DNA of 64,000 bases, taken from positions 62,001 to 126,000 of the forward strand of contig NZ_CAJHCP010000010.1 in assembly GCF_904848625.1 (NCBI RefSeq), written 5' to 3'. Position numbers and translations under genes: made by a program. Source of the stretch: Paraburkholderia metrosideri. Lineage in GTDB: Bacteria; Pseudomonadota; Gammaproteobacteria; Burkholderiales; Burkholderiaceae. Of the stretch, positions 24,485 to 33,209 are shown one piece after another (positions within the stretch are counted from its first letter, which is position 1; each line of letters starts with the position of its first letter). The notes beneath the pieces were generated by a model. It searched no databases. It was not told the DNA's origin and saw nothing but the letters and a program-made list of their open reading frames with translations.

Positions 24485-24970
24485 TTGACTATTCACATCC
24501 GCCCCGCCAGCACGTCCGACGCAGCACTCATTCTCCGCTTCATCACCGAACTCGCGGTGTACGAAAAGGCAGAGCACGAAGTTGTCGCTACCGTCAAAGA
24601 TATCGAAACCAGTCTGTTCTCGGCGAACTCGTCGGCGAAATCACTGATCTGCGAGATGGACGGCGAGCCTGTCGGCTTTTGCGTGTACTTCTTTTCGTAT
24701 TCCACATGGCTCGGCAAGCAGGGGCTTTATCTGGAAGATCTGTACGTGTCGCCAGCATCACGTGGCAGCGGTGCGGGCAAACAGATGTTGCGCCACCTCG
24801 CACGCATTGCCTGCGAAACCGGCTGCGGCCGCTTCGAATGGAGTGTGCTCGACTGGAATGAGCCGGCCATCGGCTTTTATGAATCGATTGGCGCGAGCGC
24901 GCAAAGCGAGTGGGTGCGTTATCGGCTAGCAGGCGACGCGCTCACGGCATTTGCTGAAGGCGCTAATTAA
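24485..24970 (+). CDS. GNAT family N-acetyltransferase (diamine acetyltransferase-like)
   Basis: A 161-residue GNAT. The acetyl-CoA loop is in YLEDLYVSPASRGSGAGKQMLRHLA, and the C-terminal WSVLDWNEPAIGFYESIGA is typical of the spermidine/spermine acetyltransferase-like subgroup. The N-terminus IHIRPASTSDAALILRFI is the standard first strand and helix. The start is TTG at 24485 because no ATG lies close; a weak ribosome site only. It is divergent from the Thr leader. The 153-base gap before it contains nothing else recognisable. Confidence 0.85.
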   Translation: MTIHIRPASTSDAALILRFITELAVYEKAEHEVVATVKDIETSLFSANSSAKSLICEMDGEPVGFCVYFFSYSTWLGKQGLYLEDLYVSPASRGSGAGKQMLRHLARIACETGCGRFEWSVLDWNEPAIGFYESIGASAQSEWVRYRLAGDALTAFAEGAN

Positions 24971-25020
24971 ACGACTGCGTGAACGCCCGCGCGCGAAAGC
25001 GCGCAAGCGGATTACGTCGA

Positions 25021-25057
25021 TGCAACGAAGCGGCTCAATTCGGGAGCCGCGATTGCA
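25021..25057. terminator. Hairpin between convergent GNAT and flavin reductase genes
   Basis: GCGGCTC at 25030-25036 pairs with GAGCCGC at 25044-25050, and TGCAA at 25021 with TTGCA at 25053 extends the structure. It lies exactly between the ends of two converging genes. A second GC-rich hairpin, GCGCGC-GAAA-GCGCGC, precedes it near 24990. Neither has a T-run, so any termination would be weak or bidirectional. Confidence 0.5.
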
Positions 25058-25060
25058 CAA

Positions 25061-25642
25061 TCACTCGGCCGCCCCACTCGCCGGCGTCACCTCAAACGCT
25101 TCGCCCGTGGCAAAGAACGTTCCGCCCGCTACGTAATGACAGGTGCGCAGTTCGGGATCGTCGCCGAAATGCCAGCGGTTGTTCGAATACACGCGGTTAT
25201 CCGCATAGGCCGCAACCACCTCGCCGATGATCATGTCGTGCCGCTGGCTATCGTCCGGAATCACCTTGCATTCCATCCACGTGATGCAGCCGGCCAGCAT
25301 CGGCACGTCGATTTCCTGCGCGGGGAATGTTTCGAGGTCGAACGCCGAGAATTTGTCCAGCTCCGTGCCTGCGTGGCTGCCCACGGTGAGCGTCTGCGCG
25401 GCGAATCCGCGGCTCGGCAATTGCAGGCCGAAGACCCCGCTGCCCTCGATCAGTTGCCGTGTCAGCGTGCGGCTATCCACGATCACGACGACCTTGGGCG
25501 GATTGAAATCGAGCGGCATCGCCCACGAGGCCGCCATCACGTTCGAGCGACCGCCATGCGCGCTGGTGATGATCGTGACCGGTCCATGATTCAGCAACTG
25601 CGTAGCCCGCGGCAACGCCACAGGTTCTCGGGTGACTTTCAT
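25061..25642 (-). CDS. Flavin reductase family protein (FMN-binding split barrel)
   Basis: A 193-residue flavin reductase-like protein with the split-barrel pattern: PVTIITSAHGGRSNVMAASW near the N-terminus binding FMN, VVVIVDSRTLTRQLIEGSG and a later DMIIGEVVAAYADNRVY. Such proteins supply reduced FMN to oxygenases or act as small oxidoreductases. AAGGACGT stands just before the ATG. Partner unknown; no flavin-dependent oxygenase gene is adjacent. Confidence 0.88.
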   Translation of the reverse strand: MKVTREPVALPRATQLLNHGPVTIITSAHGGRSNVMAASWAMPLDFNPPKVVVIVDSRTLTRQLIEGSGVFGLQLPSRGFAAQTLTVGSHAGTELDKFSAFDLETFPAQEIDVPMLAGCITWMECKVIPDDSQRHDMIIGEVVAAYADNRVYSNNRWHFGDDPELRTCHYVAGGTFFATGEAFEVTPASGAAE

Positions 25643-25759
25643 ACGTCCTTGCTTGCGTCAGAGTGTCGGAGAAGATGACGAAGATTGTAGCGGGGCCGCG
25701 CCCCAAGGGCGGGAGAGCGCTTCATGGCGGCAGCCGGCAGGCCGCCGCCATGGCGTGGA

Positions 25760-26092
25760 TCAATGCGGAGCTTTACCGTTGGGCACGGCGTCCAGCGGTT
25801 TGTGCTGTTCTTCGCCCAAGCCCGGGAAGAAAGCGTTCCATGCGGCCCGTACGCCTTCGGCCGCGGTGGCCTCGGCGGCAATCGATTCAGTCTCGCCCTC
25901 GGGCGCTTTCGACGGGTCCGCCGACAGGCCGCGCCAGTGCGTGAACACCAGTAGCGGTTTCTCGGTCCAGAGGCCGTCGCCAAATTTTGCAAACGCCGTG
26001 TCCCCGCTCGTCAGTTGCACCTCGTACCAGCCTTCATGGACAGGCGTGTGGGCGTCAAGCTCAAACCACGGGGTCGGTTCGATTTCCTTCAT
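25760..26092 (-). CDS. Hypothetical protein, 110 residues
   Basis: A small acidic protein that I do not recognise. It begins MKEIEPTPWFELDAHTP and has a short beta-like core (GWYEVQLTSGDTAFAKFGDGLW) followed by an Ala/Glu-rich helix. CGGAGACGAC precedes the ATG at good spacing and third positions are G/C-rich, so it is likely to be translated. No signal peptide or membrane segment. It stands alone between the flavin reductase gene and a MocR regulator gene; the 271 bases after its start hold nothing obvious. Confidence 0.6.
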   Translation of the reverse strand: MKEIEPTPWFELDAHTPVHEGWYEVQLTSGDTAFAKFGDGLWTEKPLLVFTHWRGLSADPSKAPEGETESIAAEATAAEGVRAAWNAFFPGLGEEQHKPLDAVPNGKAPH

Positions 26093-26363
26093 GTCGTCTC
26101 CGGTCAGATAAATCGTCAGGGTAACTACAACAAAACAAAGGCATTCTTCATGCCTGAACCGGCCTGCCGCGGGACAGGCGCTGCGCGCTCGTCATGCGAT
26201 GTTGCGGTGCGGCATGCAGGGCATGATCTGCGCGGCGATCCGGCGAGAATTGCAAGTCGCAGAATCGGCGCGCATAAGCGACACGATAGCGCGACATGGG
26301 TCACGCGGACAAATTCAAACGTGCACGCCGCGTGGTCAATGACGGAGCAAAGGGCTTCGATAG

Positions 26364-27893
26364 TCAGTGCGGCTGTTTCGGTCGGGCTTTTAGGGCACCT
26401 TTCGCCTGTGCGCCCTTCCCGTCCATCTCGCGAGCCAGCGCCGCCAACGTCTGAATGGCAGGCGCGAGACGCTCGGCGGGCGTATTACCGTAGCCGATGA
26501 CGAGCCCATTGGTGCTCGCATCCGGCTGCAATGCGAAACTCGACAGCGCGCGCGGATTCAGGCCTTCAGCGAGCGCGCGCGCAACGAGCGATCGATCGTT
26601 CAAACCCGGCGGCAAGCGCAGCGTCAGATGCATCCCGCAGTCACCGCCCAGAACCTGCGCCCGCGCGAAATACTGGGCCAGCGCGTCGCGCAGCGCCTGC
26701 TGACGCTCGCGATACAACCGCCGCATGCGCCCAAGATGCCGCCCAAATTCGCCGCTCCCGATGAATCTCGCCAATGCCAGTTGCTCCAGCCGATGCCCGC
26801 CGCGCAGCATCTCCTGTAATGCGACTGCCGTGTGCCCGGCGATCGCGCGCGGCAGCACGACGAAGCCGATGCGCAATGCCGGAAACATCGTCTTGCTGAA
26901 CGATCCGACGTATAAAACCGGCGCGTCGTCGACGAGACCTTGCATGCTGGCGATCGGCTCGCCCGTGTGCCGGAACTCGCCGTCGTAATCGTCTTCAATC
27001 AGCCACGCGCCGCTGCGCCGTGCCTGCGCGATCAATGCGAGACGGCGCGCGACCGACAACACCGCGCCCGTCGGATATTGATGGGCGGGCGACGTATAGA
27101 TCAGCTTCGGCGGCTGCGTAAGCCATGCGTCAGAGCGCGCGGCCATGCCTTCGGCGTCGACGGGTACCGGCAGCGTGCGCAAATCGCCGAGATTGAACGC
27201 GGCCTTCGCGCCGCGATAACCGGGGTCCTCGACCCACGCGATATCGCCGGGATTCGTGAAAAGCCGCACGCACAGGTTCAGCGCCTCCTGGGCGCCCTCG
27301 GTGATCACCACTTGCGCGCCTTCGCAGCGTACGCCGCGCGCCATCCGCAGATGCGCGGCAATCGCGTCGCGCAATGCCGGTTCGCCTGTCGGCTCACCGT
27401 AGCCGAGCGCGACGGGCAACGCGTGTTCCATCGACCGTTCGAGCGCGCGCCGCCAGGCGGTCAGCGGAAAACGGTCGAGTGCGGGCGTGCCGGGTGTCAG
27501 CGGGAAGGTGTTGTCGGCGTGGGTGCGGGTCGCCGCGAACTGACCGACACGCGCCGCGTAGGCCACCTCCGGCGCGGTGGCGCAAGCGGTCGGCTCGTCG
27601 TCACGCGAAGTGGAACTGGACAACGGGCTCACCCGCGTACCCTTCTGATCGGCGAACACGTAGCCAACCGCGGCCAGATGCTCGTATGCGATCACCACGG
27701 TGTTGCGCGACACACCCATCTCGGCAGCCAGCAGCCGCGATGAAGGCAGCAGCGAGCCGGGCGGCAGGCGTCCGCCGAGAATGGCCTGTTGAAGGCGCTC
27801 GATCAGTTGTTTCTGCAGCGAAGCGGGTTGGGTGTCGGCGCCGATGCGGGTTGCTTCGCCAGCATGGACGAGTGGACCGATGATCTCGATCAT
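26364..27893 (-). CDS. MocR/PdxR family regulator (GntR HTH plus aminotransferase-like domain)
   Basis: A regulator of about 509 residues. Residues 20-90 are a GntR winged helix (LLPSSRLLAAEMGVSRNTVV, then EHLAAVGYVFADQKGTRV). Residues 140-500 are a fold-type I aminotransferase domain with the PLP-lysine in VGSFSKTMFPALRIGF and ITEGAQEALNLCVRL near the cofactor phosphate. MocR proteins bind PLP or amino compounds and control an adjacent gene. The open frame allows GTG 27944, but Met 27893 (MIEIIGPLVHAGE) fits better. It is divergent from a GNAT gene, the likely target. Confidence 0.9.
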   Translation of the reverse strand: MIEIIGPLVHAGEATRIGADTQPASLQKQLIERLQQAILGGRLPPGSLLPSSRLLAAEMGVSRNTVVIAYEHLAAVGYVFADQKGTRVSPLSSSTSRDDEPTACATAPEVAYAARVGQFAATRTHADNTFPLTPGTPALDRFPLTAWRRALERSMEHALPVALGYGEPTGEPALRDAIAAHLRMARGVRCEGAQVVITEGAQEALNLCVRLFTNPGDIAWVEDPGYRGAKAAFNLGDLRTLPVPVDAEGMAARSDAWLTQPPKLIYTSPAHQYPTGAVLSVARRLALIAQARRSGAWLIEDDYDGEFRHTGEPIASMQGLVDDAPVLYVGSFSKTMFPALRIGFVVLPRAIAGHTAVALQEMLRGGHRLEQLALARFIGSGEFGRHLGRMRRLYRERQQALRDALAQYFARAQVLGGDCGMHLTLRLPPGLNDRSLVARALAEGLNPRALSSFALQPDASTNGLVIGYGNTPAERLAPAIQTLAALAREMDGKGAQAKGALKARPKQPH

Positions 27894-28014
27894 GTCGGAT
27901 GGACCTATCAAATTGGGCTTCGGTGGCTCTTTTGAACATACCACGTTTGACGTATCGTTCTCTCATCGACAAATCGTCACCGACCTTGATGACCCACACG
28001 ACAGGAGAGCAGGC

Positions 28015-28746
28015 ATGGAACCCAGACGTAACGCATTCGACCAGCCGATCGGCGCCCCCGTGCCGGACTGGCAAGGCGCCCAGGCGCCCAGCCGCGAGCC
28101 GCTGGTGGGCCGCTATTGCCGGCTCGAACCGGTGGACGTCGCGCGTCACGCCGAGGACCTGTACGACGCGTACAGCTCCGCCACCGATGCCCGTGACTGG
28201 ACCTATCTGGCTGTCGGTCCATTCGACAGCCTGGCAGCTTATCGCGAGCATCTGACGCGCATGGCTGCGTCGCCGGATCCGTTGCACTACGCGGTGATCG
28301 ATCTCGCGACCGGCAGCGCGGTCGGCACGCTGTCGCTGATGCGCATCGATCGCGCAAACGGCGTGATCGAAGTCGGTCACGTCACCTATTCGCCGCGCCT
28401 GAAGCGCACGCGCATCGCCACCGAAGCCCTGTTCCTGCTGATGACGCAGGTGTTCGATCAATCGGGCTACCGGCGTTTCGAATGGAAATGCGATTCGCTG
28501 AACGGGCCGTCGCGCACAGCGGCGTTGCGTTATGGGTTTACGTTCGAAGGGATTTTCAGGCAGGCCATCGTGTATCGCGAACGCAATCGCGATACCGCGT
28601 GGTTTTCGATCATCGACAGTGAATGGCCGGCACTGCGTTCAAGCTACGCGCGCTGGCTCGATGCGGCGAACTTCGACACGCAGGGTCAGCAGCTCGAGAA
28701 GCTGGTGGATCTGATTGCGCGGGAAAGGGCCGCGGCGATTCGATAA
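28015..28746 (+). CDS. GNAT family N-acetyltransferase (RimJ/RimL type)
   Basis: A 243-residue acetyltransferase with the acetyl-CoA segment IEVGHVTYSPRLKRTRIATEALFLLM and ALRYGFTFEGIFRQAIVYR at the C-terminal strand, typical of RimL-like enzymes acting on amino groups. AGGAGAG is at 28003-28009 and the ATG at 28015; upstream in-frame sequence is promoter region. The divergent MocR regulator gene suggests it responds to a PLP-related or amino compound. Confidence 0.88.
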   Translation: MEPRRNAFDQPIGAPVPDWQGAQAPSREPLVGRYCRLEPVDVARHAEDLYDAYSSATDARDWTYLAVGPFDSLAAYREHLTRMAASPDPLHYAVIDLATGSAVGTLSLMRIDRANGVIEVGHVTYSPRLKRTRIATEALFLLMTQVFDQSGYRRFEWKCDSLNGPSRTAALRYGFTFEGIFRQAIVYRERNRDTAWFSIIDSEWPALRSSYARWLDAANFDTQGQQLEKLVDLIARERAAAIR

Positions 28747-28772
28747 GAGTCGGCTACGCTCGCCGCGCAGGG

Positions 28773-29318
28773 TCACTTCGCGTGGGCGATGCGCCGCAGC
28801 AAGATAGTCGGTTTGCCTTTGTAGGTGGTGTGAAGCTGCTCGCGATAACCGCACTTGTGCGCCACGCGCAGCGACGGCGCATTCTCCGGCGCGATGATGC
28901 AAGCTGTTTCGCCATCTGGCCAGGCCATGTCAGCCCAATCGAGCGCGGCACGCACGGCTTCGGTTGCATAACCGCGTCCATGCACGGACGGGTCCAGCGC
29001 CCACCCCACCTCCGGGGTGCCCTGCAGCGACGGCTCGATCTCGCGATGGTAGTCGGCGAAACCGACTTCGCCGAGAAACCGCCCGCTCTGCGTTTCGCGC
29101 ACCACCCAGTAACCGAAGCCGAGCATCGCCCAATGTCCTGCGTAGCGCAGCAGACGCGCCCACACCTCTTCCCGCGTGAACGGCTTGCCGCCAATGTAGC
29201 GAATCACTTCCGGATCGGACCACATCGCATAGCTGTCGAGGAAGTCGTCGCGCGTGTGGGGGCGCAAGGTCAGGCGGCGGGTGGTGAGGGTCGTGGCGAT
29301 GGCGGGCTGGGCGGACAT
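28773..29318 (-). CDS. GNAT family N-acetyltransferase
   Basis: A 181-residue RimL-like GNAT: TTRRLTLRPHTRDDFLDSYA at the N-terminus, GWALDPSVHGRGYATEAVRAAL forming the acetyl-CoA loop and IIAPENAPSLRVAHKCGY as the following helix. It converges on the preceding GNAT gene with 26 bases between stops, so the two are separately transcribed. Substrate unknown. Confidence 0.9.
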   Translation of the reverse strand: MSAQPAIATTLTTRRLTLRPHTRDDFLDSYAMWSDPEVIRYIGGKPFTREEVWARLLRYAGHWAMLGFGYWVVRETQSGRFLGEVGFADYHREIEPSLQGTPEVGWALDPSVHGRGYATEAVRAALDWADMAWPDGETACIIAPENAPSLRVAHKCGYREQLHTTYKGKPTILLRRIAHAK

Positions 29319-29538
29319 TGCTGACGGGCGAGTGGTTAGCGAAATGGCTCAGAACGGCGTGGGTTCGATGATCGCAGATTTACTGCGGATCGGGTTCGTC
29401 GGCAGAATATTGGCGACGGTGATGCTTTGCGCGTCGCGCGAACCCATGGCAAGCCGTCAGACTTCGCCCTACACTGCCAGCACGCGTTTGCGCGGTCCAT
29501 TTGCACCGCCACGCCCACCATTTCACCGACACCCGCCG

Positions 29539-30210
29539 ATGAAACCCCGCCTGCGCTACCTCAGCGCATTACTCATCAACGTCGCCTTACCATGGCTCGC
29601 CTACCGGCTTGCGCTTCCGCATTGGGGCCTGCAAGGCGGCCTGATCGCATCGGCATTTCCACCCATCGCGTGGATGGGCTGGGACCTCGTGCGTTATCGT
29701 CATTTCGATGCACTCAGCGCACTCGTGCTGATCGGTATCGCACTATCGCTGGTTGCGCTCGCCGCGGGCGGTGACGTTCGGCTGAAGTCGGTTGAAGACC
29801 CGATGGTGTCAGGCATGATTGGCGCATCGTTTCTGGTGTCGCTCGCGCTGCCCCGGCCGCTGGTGTTCTATCTCGCCCGCTCGACGATGGCGCGCGAAGA
29901 TCCTCGCAGCGCCGAACTCTTCGAGCAACGCTGGCGCAAGCGGCCCACGCTAGCCGCCTATATCCGCTTGATGACGATTGTCTGGGGCGTCGGCATGCTG
30001 GGCGAGAACCTTCTGCGCAGTGCGATAGTCTGGCGCTGGCCGAGCGATCCGCGCTCGGCGCTTGCCTCTCAACTGGTGAGTTACGTGGTCTACGGCGGGT
30101 TGATGCTGTGGACCTTCTGGTGCCGCCGGCAGATCAGGCGCGACGCACTACGTTATCCACCGGATGACGCAGCCGCCTCGACTGCCGATACCCCGCTCGC
30201 CACGCGATAA
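29539..30210 (+). CDS. VC0807-like integral membrane protein
   Basis: A 223-residue inner-membrane protein with five or six hydrophobic helices. The opening LSALLINVALPWLAYRLAL and the segment GWDLVRYRHFDALSALVLIGI resemble the VC0807 family, whose role is unknown. The ATG at 29539 was chosen because the longer frame (from 29254) begins inside the divergent GNAT promoter region and is not hydrophobic. It converges on a LysR gene, 11 bases between stops. Confidence 0.72.
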   Translation: MKPRLRYLSALLINVALPWLAYRLALPHWGLQGGLIASAFPPIAWMGWDLVRYRHFDALSALVLIGIALSLVALAAGGDVRLKSVEDPMVSGMIGASFLVSLALPRPLVFYLARSTMAREDPRSAELFEQRWRKRPTLAAYIRLMTIVWGVGMLGENLLRSAIVWRWPSDPRSALASQLVSYVVYGGLMLWTFWCRRQIRRDALRYPPDDAAASTADTPLATR

Positions 30211-30221
30211 GACCTGGCCCG

Positions 30222-31088
30222 TCAAGCCAACTCGAGAAACCGCGCCAGACAGGGATTGCGATTCGCCGGCGACCACGCCAGCACCTGCTCGATCAACGGT
30301 GCATCGACGAGTGGCCGGAACACAACGCCCGCGAGTTGCGCCTTGCGCATCGACGACGGCACCAGCGCGACGCCCACACCTTCATCGACGAGACTCAGCA
30401 CAGTTTGCTGCAATTGCACTTCGAAGCGGATGTCCGGCTCGAAGCCTCCCGAGCGGCAATGTTCGAGGATCGTCGCGCGCAAAATTGGCGCGACCTCTTC
30501 CGAAGCCAGCACAAACGGCTCGCCCGCCAGCTGGCTGATCTTCAACCGGCGCGCACGCGCTCGCGGATGGTTGCGCGACAACGCTACACACAATGGCTCG
30601 GTCACGATGGTGCGGGTGGCGAGACTCCGGTCAGGCACGTTCGGGAACATGATGGCCGCGTCGATCTGACCGGCCAGCAATTGGGCGGCCAGATCGTTCG
30701 ATACGACCTCGCGCAGATTTAGCGCGACCTCGGGATACGCGGCGCCGAACGCGCGTGCATAGCCGGGCACGACGTTGTACGCGGAACACATCGTGAAGCC
30801 GATCGCGAGCTTGCCCGCATCGCCGTGTGCGGCGGCCTGCGCGTTGCTGACCGCCTGTTCCACCGACGCGAGAATCGCCTTTGCGTCGGCATAAAAGCGC
30901 TCGCCGGCCGCGGTCAACGTCACACTACGCGGACTGCGCTCGATCAGCGTGACGCCGAGGCTCGACTCCAGCGCGGCGAGTTGCCGGCTCAACGGCGGCT
31001 GCGACAGATTCAGACGCGCCGCCGCGCGGCCAAAATGGCGCGTCTCGGCGAGTGTCACGAAGTAACGCAGCGGCTTGATATCGATCAC
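30222..31088 (-). CDS. LysR family transcriptional regulator
   Basis: A 288-residue LysR regulator with helix-turn-helix HFGRAAARLNLSQPPLSRQLAALES at residues 18-42 and an effector-binding domain of two periplasmic-binding-like lobes. The region IDAAIMFPNVPDRSLATRTI is typical of regulators responding to aromatic or small organic acids. GTG 31088 with GAGGA before it gives the standard N-terminus; the upstream extension lacks it. It is divergent from an AEC-family exporter gene and probably controls it through the T-N11-A site between them. Confidence 0.9.
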   Translation of the reverse strand: MIDIKPLRYFVTLAETRHFGRAAARLNLSQPPLSRQLAALESSLGVTLIERSPRSVTLTAAGERFYADAKAILASVEQAVSNAQAAAHGDAGKLAIGFTMCSAYNVVPGYARAFGAAYPEVALNLREVVSNDLAAQLLAGQIDAAIMFPNVPDRSLATRTIVTEPLCVALSRNHPRARARRLKISQLAGEPFVLASEEVAPILRATILEHCRSGGFEPDIRFEVQLQQTVLSLVDEGVGVALVPSSMRKAQLAGVVFRPLVDAPLIEQVLAWSPANRNPCLARFLELA

Positions 31089-31146
31089 GAAATCGTCCTC
31101 AGAACGACGATGCAAAAAAGGTATCGTCGGAGCCTTTAAACAGTAT

Positions 31147-31159
31147 TTGATTGTATCAA
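31147..31159. promoter_or_regulatory. LysR-type T-N11-A box
   Basis: TTGATTGTATCAA is an interrupted palindrome (TTGAT-TGT-ATCAA) that fits the T-N11-A rule for LysR binding sites. It lies in the 123-base region between the divergent LysR gene and the AEC transporter gene. Confidence 0.6.
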
Positions 31160-31211
31160 CGTAAGCCACTACGCTGGCGGCGTCGTCTATCCGCTCCTAT
31201 TTCCTGCACCG

Positions 31212-32156
31212 ATGTTAGCCACCCTCGAGATTCTGCTTCCCGTCTTCGGCCTGATTCTGGCTGGTTTTGCGTGCCGCCGCAGCGGCGTGCTCGGACCGAA
31301 CTCCGCGTCGGAACTGAATCGATTCGTGGTCTGGCTGGCGCTGCCGGCGCTACTGTTCGACACGATGGCGCACGCCACCTGGCAGCAGCTGTATCAGCCA
31401 GCGTTCGTCGCGGCGTTTTCGCTTGCCTGCGTCGTGGTGTTCGTGCTGATCCTCGCGACGCGTCTGCTCAGCGGCCGTCATCTCGCCGACGCCAGCGTCG
31501 ACGCAATCGCCGCGTCGTACCCGAACACCGGTTATATCGGCTTTCCGCTCGGCCTGATCGCGTTCGGCCCGGCCAGCCTGACGCCGACCACGATCGCAAC
31601 GATCCTCGTTGCGTGCGTGCTGTTCGCGTTGGCGATCGTGCTGATCGAAGTCGGCTTGCAAACCGAGCGCACGCCGCACAAGCTCGGCCTGAAAGTGCTG
31701 GGCTCGCTCGCGCGCAATCCGCTGATCGTGTCGCCGATTGCGGGCGTCCTGTTTGCCAGTCTGCATGTCGCGTTGCCATCGAGCGCGGAAACGTTTCTCA
31801 AGCTGCTGATGGGCGCGGCAAGTCCGTGCGCGCTGGTGAGCCTCGGCCTGTTTCTCGCGGAAAAACGGCCGGTCGAGCCAGGTACGGGCGGCATCTCGCT
31901 GCTGCTGACCGGCGTCAAGCTGGTCGTCCAGCCGGCGCTGACGTGGTGGCTCGCGGCGCGCGTGTTCGGGCTTCCGTCCACCATGGTCGAGATGGCGGTC
32001 GTGCTGGCCGCGCTGCCGACCGGCACCGGTCCGTTCATGCTCGCGGAGTTCTACCGGCGTGAAGCGCAGATCACGTCGCGGGTGATCCTGCTGTCGACGA
32101 TCGGCTCGGTCGTCACGTTGTCGTTGCTGCTGATGGTGATGGGACATCGAACCTGA
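31212..32156 (+). CDS. AEC family transporter (auxin efflux carrier fold)
   Basis: A 314-residue inner-membrane carrier with ten hydrophobic helices. AASYPNTGYIGFPLGLIAFG is the conserved segment with the helix-breaking Asn-Thr-Gly, and the second half repeats it as VVLAALPTGTGPFMLAEFYR. Bacterial members export or import organic acids such as malate or malonate. It is likely controlled by the divergent LysR gene. Confidence 0.9.
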   Translation: MLATLEILLPVFGLILAGFACRRSGVLGPNSASELNRFVVWLALPALLFDTMAHATWQQLYQPAFVAAFSLACVVVFVLILATRLLSGRHLADASVDAIAASYPNTGYIGFPLGLIAFGPASLTPTTIATILVACVLFALAIVLIEVGLQTERTPHKLGLKVLGSLARNPLIVSPIAGVLFASLHVALPSSAETFLKLLMGAASPCALVSLGLFLAEKRPVEPGTGGISLLLTGVKLVVQPALTWWLAARVFGLPSTMVEMAVVLAALPTGTGPFMLAEFYRREAQITSRVILLSTIGSVVTLSLLLMVMGHRT

Positions 32157-32276
32157 AACGGCCGGTTGCTGCGGCGCGCGGGAGTCGCAGCACTTCCACG
32201 GGTCGCGCTATGCTTCGTTCACGGACCGCCTGGGTCCGCGACTTCTGACACCACGCGAAGCGCGTCCCGACCCGCC

Positions 32277-33086
32277 GTGCCCAAAGCCCGCCCTCCCGAA
32301 CTCGATGACGCCGCCGATGCCCGCTCGCTAGCGCGGCATTATCCGCGCGGGCTGCGCATCGATCCTCATTCGCATACCTGGGCACAAGTGCTTTACGCGG
32401 TGTCGGGGGTAATGTGGGTCGAGGTCGGCCGCGAAGCGCTGGTGGTGCCGCCGCAGCGCGCGGTCTGGCTGCCCGCGGGCACGCTTCATTCCATCCACAT
32501 GATGAGCGACGTGGAGATGCGCAATATCTATTTCCACGAGCGTACTGTCGGCCACCTGAGCCGGCGCTGCGATGTGTTCGAGATCAATGGCCTGCTGCGC
32601 GAACTGATTACATCGATTGCGGAACACGAGAGCGCGCACGCTCGCGATCAGAACTATCTCGACACCGCGTATCGTCTTGCAATGCTGGAGCTAACTCACG
32701 CGCCGCGCTCGTCCCTGCGCATCGCGCTGCCAGATGCATCGGACCGGCGGCTCGAAGCGTTGTGCCGCGCGGTGATCGCAAACCCGTCGATTGCGATCAG
32801 CTTCGAGCAACACGCGGCGTCCGTTGGCGCGAGTGTGCGGACGCTGGCGCGGCTTTTTACACGCGAACTGGGCGTCGGCTTCGCGGAATGGCGACGTCAG
32901 GTGCAACTGGCAGTGGCCGTTTCAGGACTGGCCGAAGGACGGTCGGTGAGCAGCATCGCGCGTTCGCTCGGTTTCCAGCCGAGCAGTTTCAGCGACATGT
33001 TCCGGCGTGAACTGGGCGCGCCGCCGACCGGCTTCGATCCGGGCGGTACGCTGAGCGAGGGGGCGCCGGCCCGCCTGGCCGAATAG
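32277..33086 (+). CDS. AraC family regulator with N-terminal cupin domain
   Basis: About 269 residues: a cupin-like effector domain (RIDPHSHTWAQVLYAVSGV, then PPQRAVWLPAGTLHSIHM) followed by an AraC DNA-binding domain (AASVGASVRTLARLFTRELG and IARSLGFQPSSFSDMFRREL). It is similar in plan to the AraC protein at 21965. The frame opens at 32166; GTG 32277 (MPKARPPELDDA) is the more likely start because upstream residues are low-complexity. The neighbouring reductase gene may be its target. Confidence 0.82.
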   Translation: MPKARPPELDDAADARSLARHYPRGLRIDPHSHTWAQVLYAVSGVMWVEVGREALVVPPQRAVWLPAGTLHSIHMMSDVEMRNIYFHERTVGHLSRRCDVFEINGLLRELITSIAEHESAHARDQNYLDTAYRLAMLELTHAPRSSLRIALPDASDRRLEALCRAVIANPSIAISFEQHAASVGASVRTLARLFTRELGVGFAEWRRQVQLAVAVSGLAEGRSVSSIARSLGFQPSSFSDMFRRELGAPPTGFDPGGTLSEGAPARLAE

Positions 33087-33209
33087 TCTGGTTTGTCCGA
33101 TATTCGAAAGCCTTTGTCTTAATTCCTTTTTCTCTGTCATCTAGACTTACGCTCAATCCACCGCACTTGTGCGGCCCGGCATCTACCGATCTCTCAGGAG
33201 CGACGCACG

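Noticed and set aside
24985..25010. GCGCGC-GAAA-GCGCGC hairpin after the GNAT gene as a terminator
   Set aside because: Not followed by T in either direction; GC-rich sequences of this kind occur by chance. The 25021 hairpin is the better candidate.
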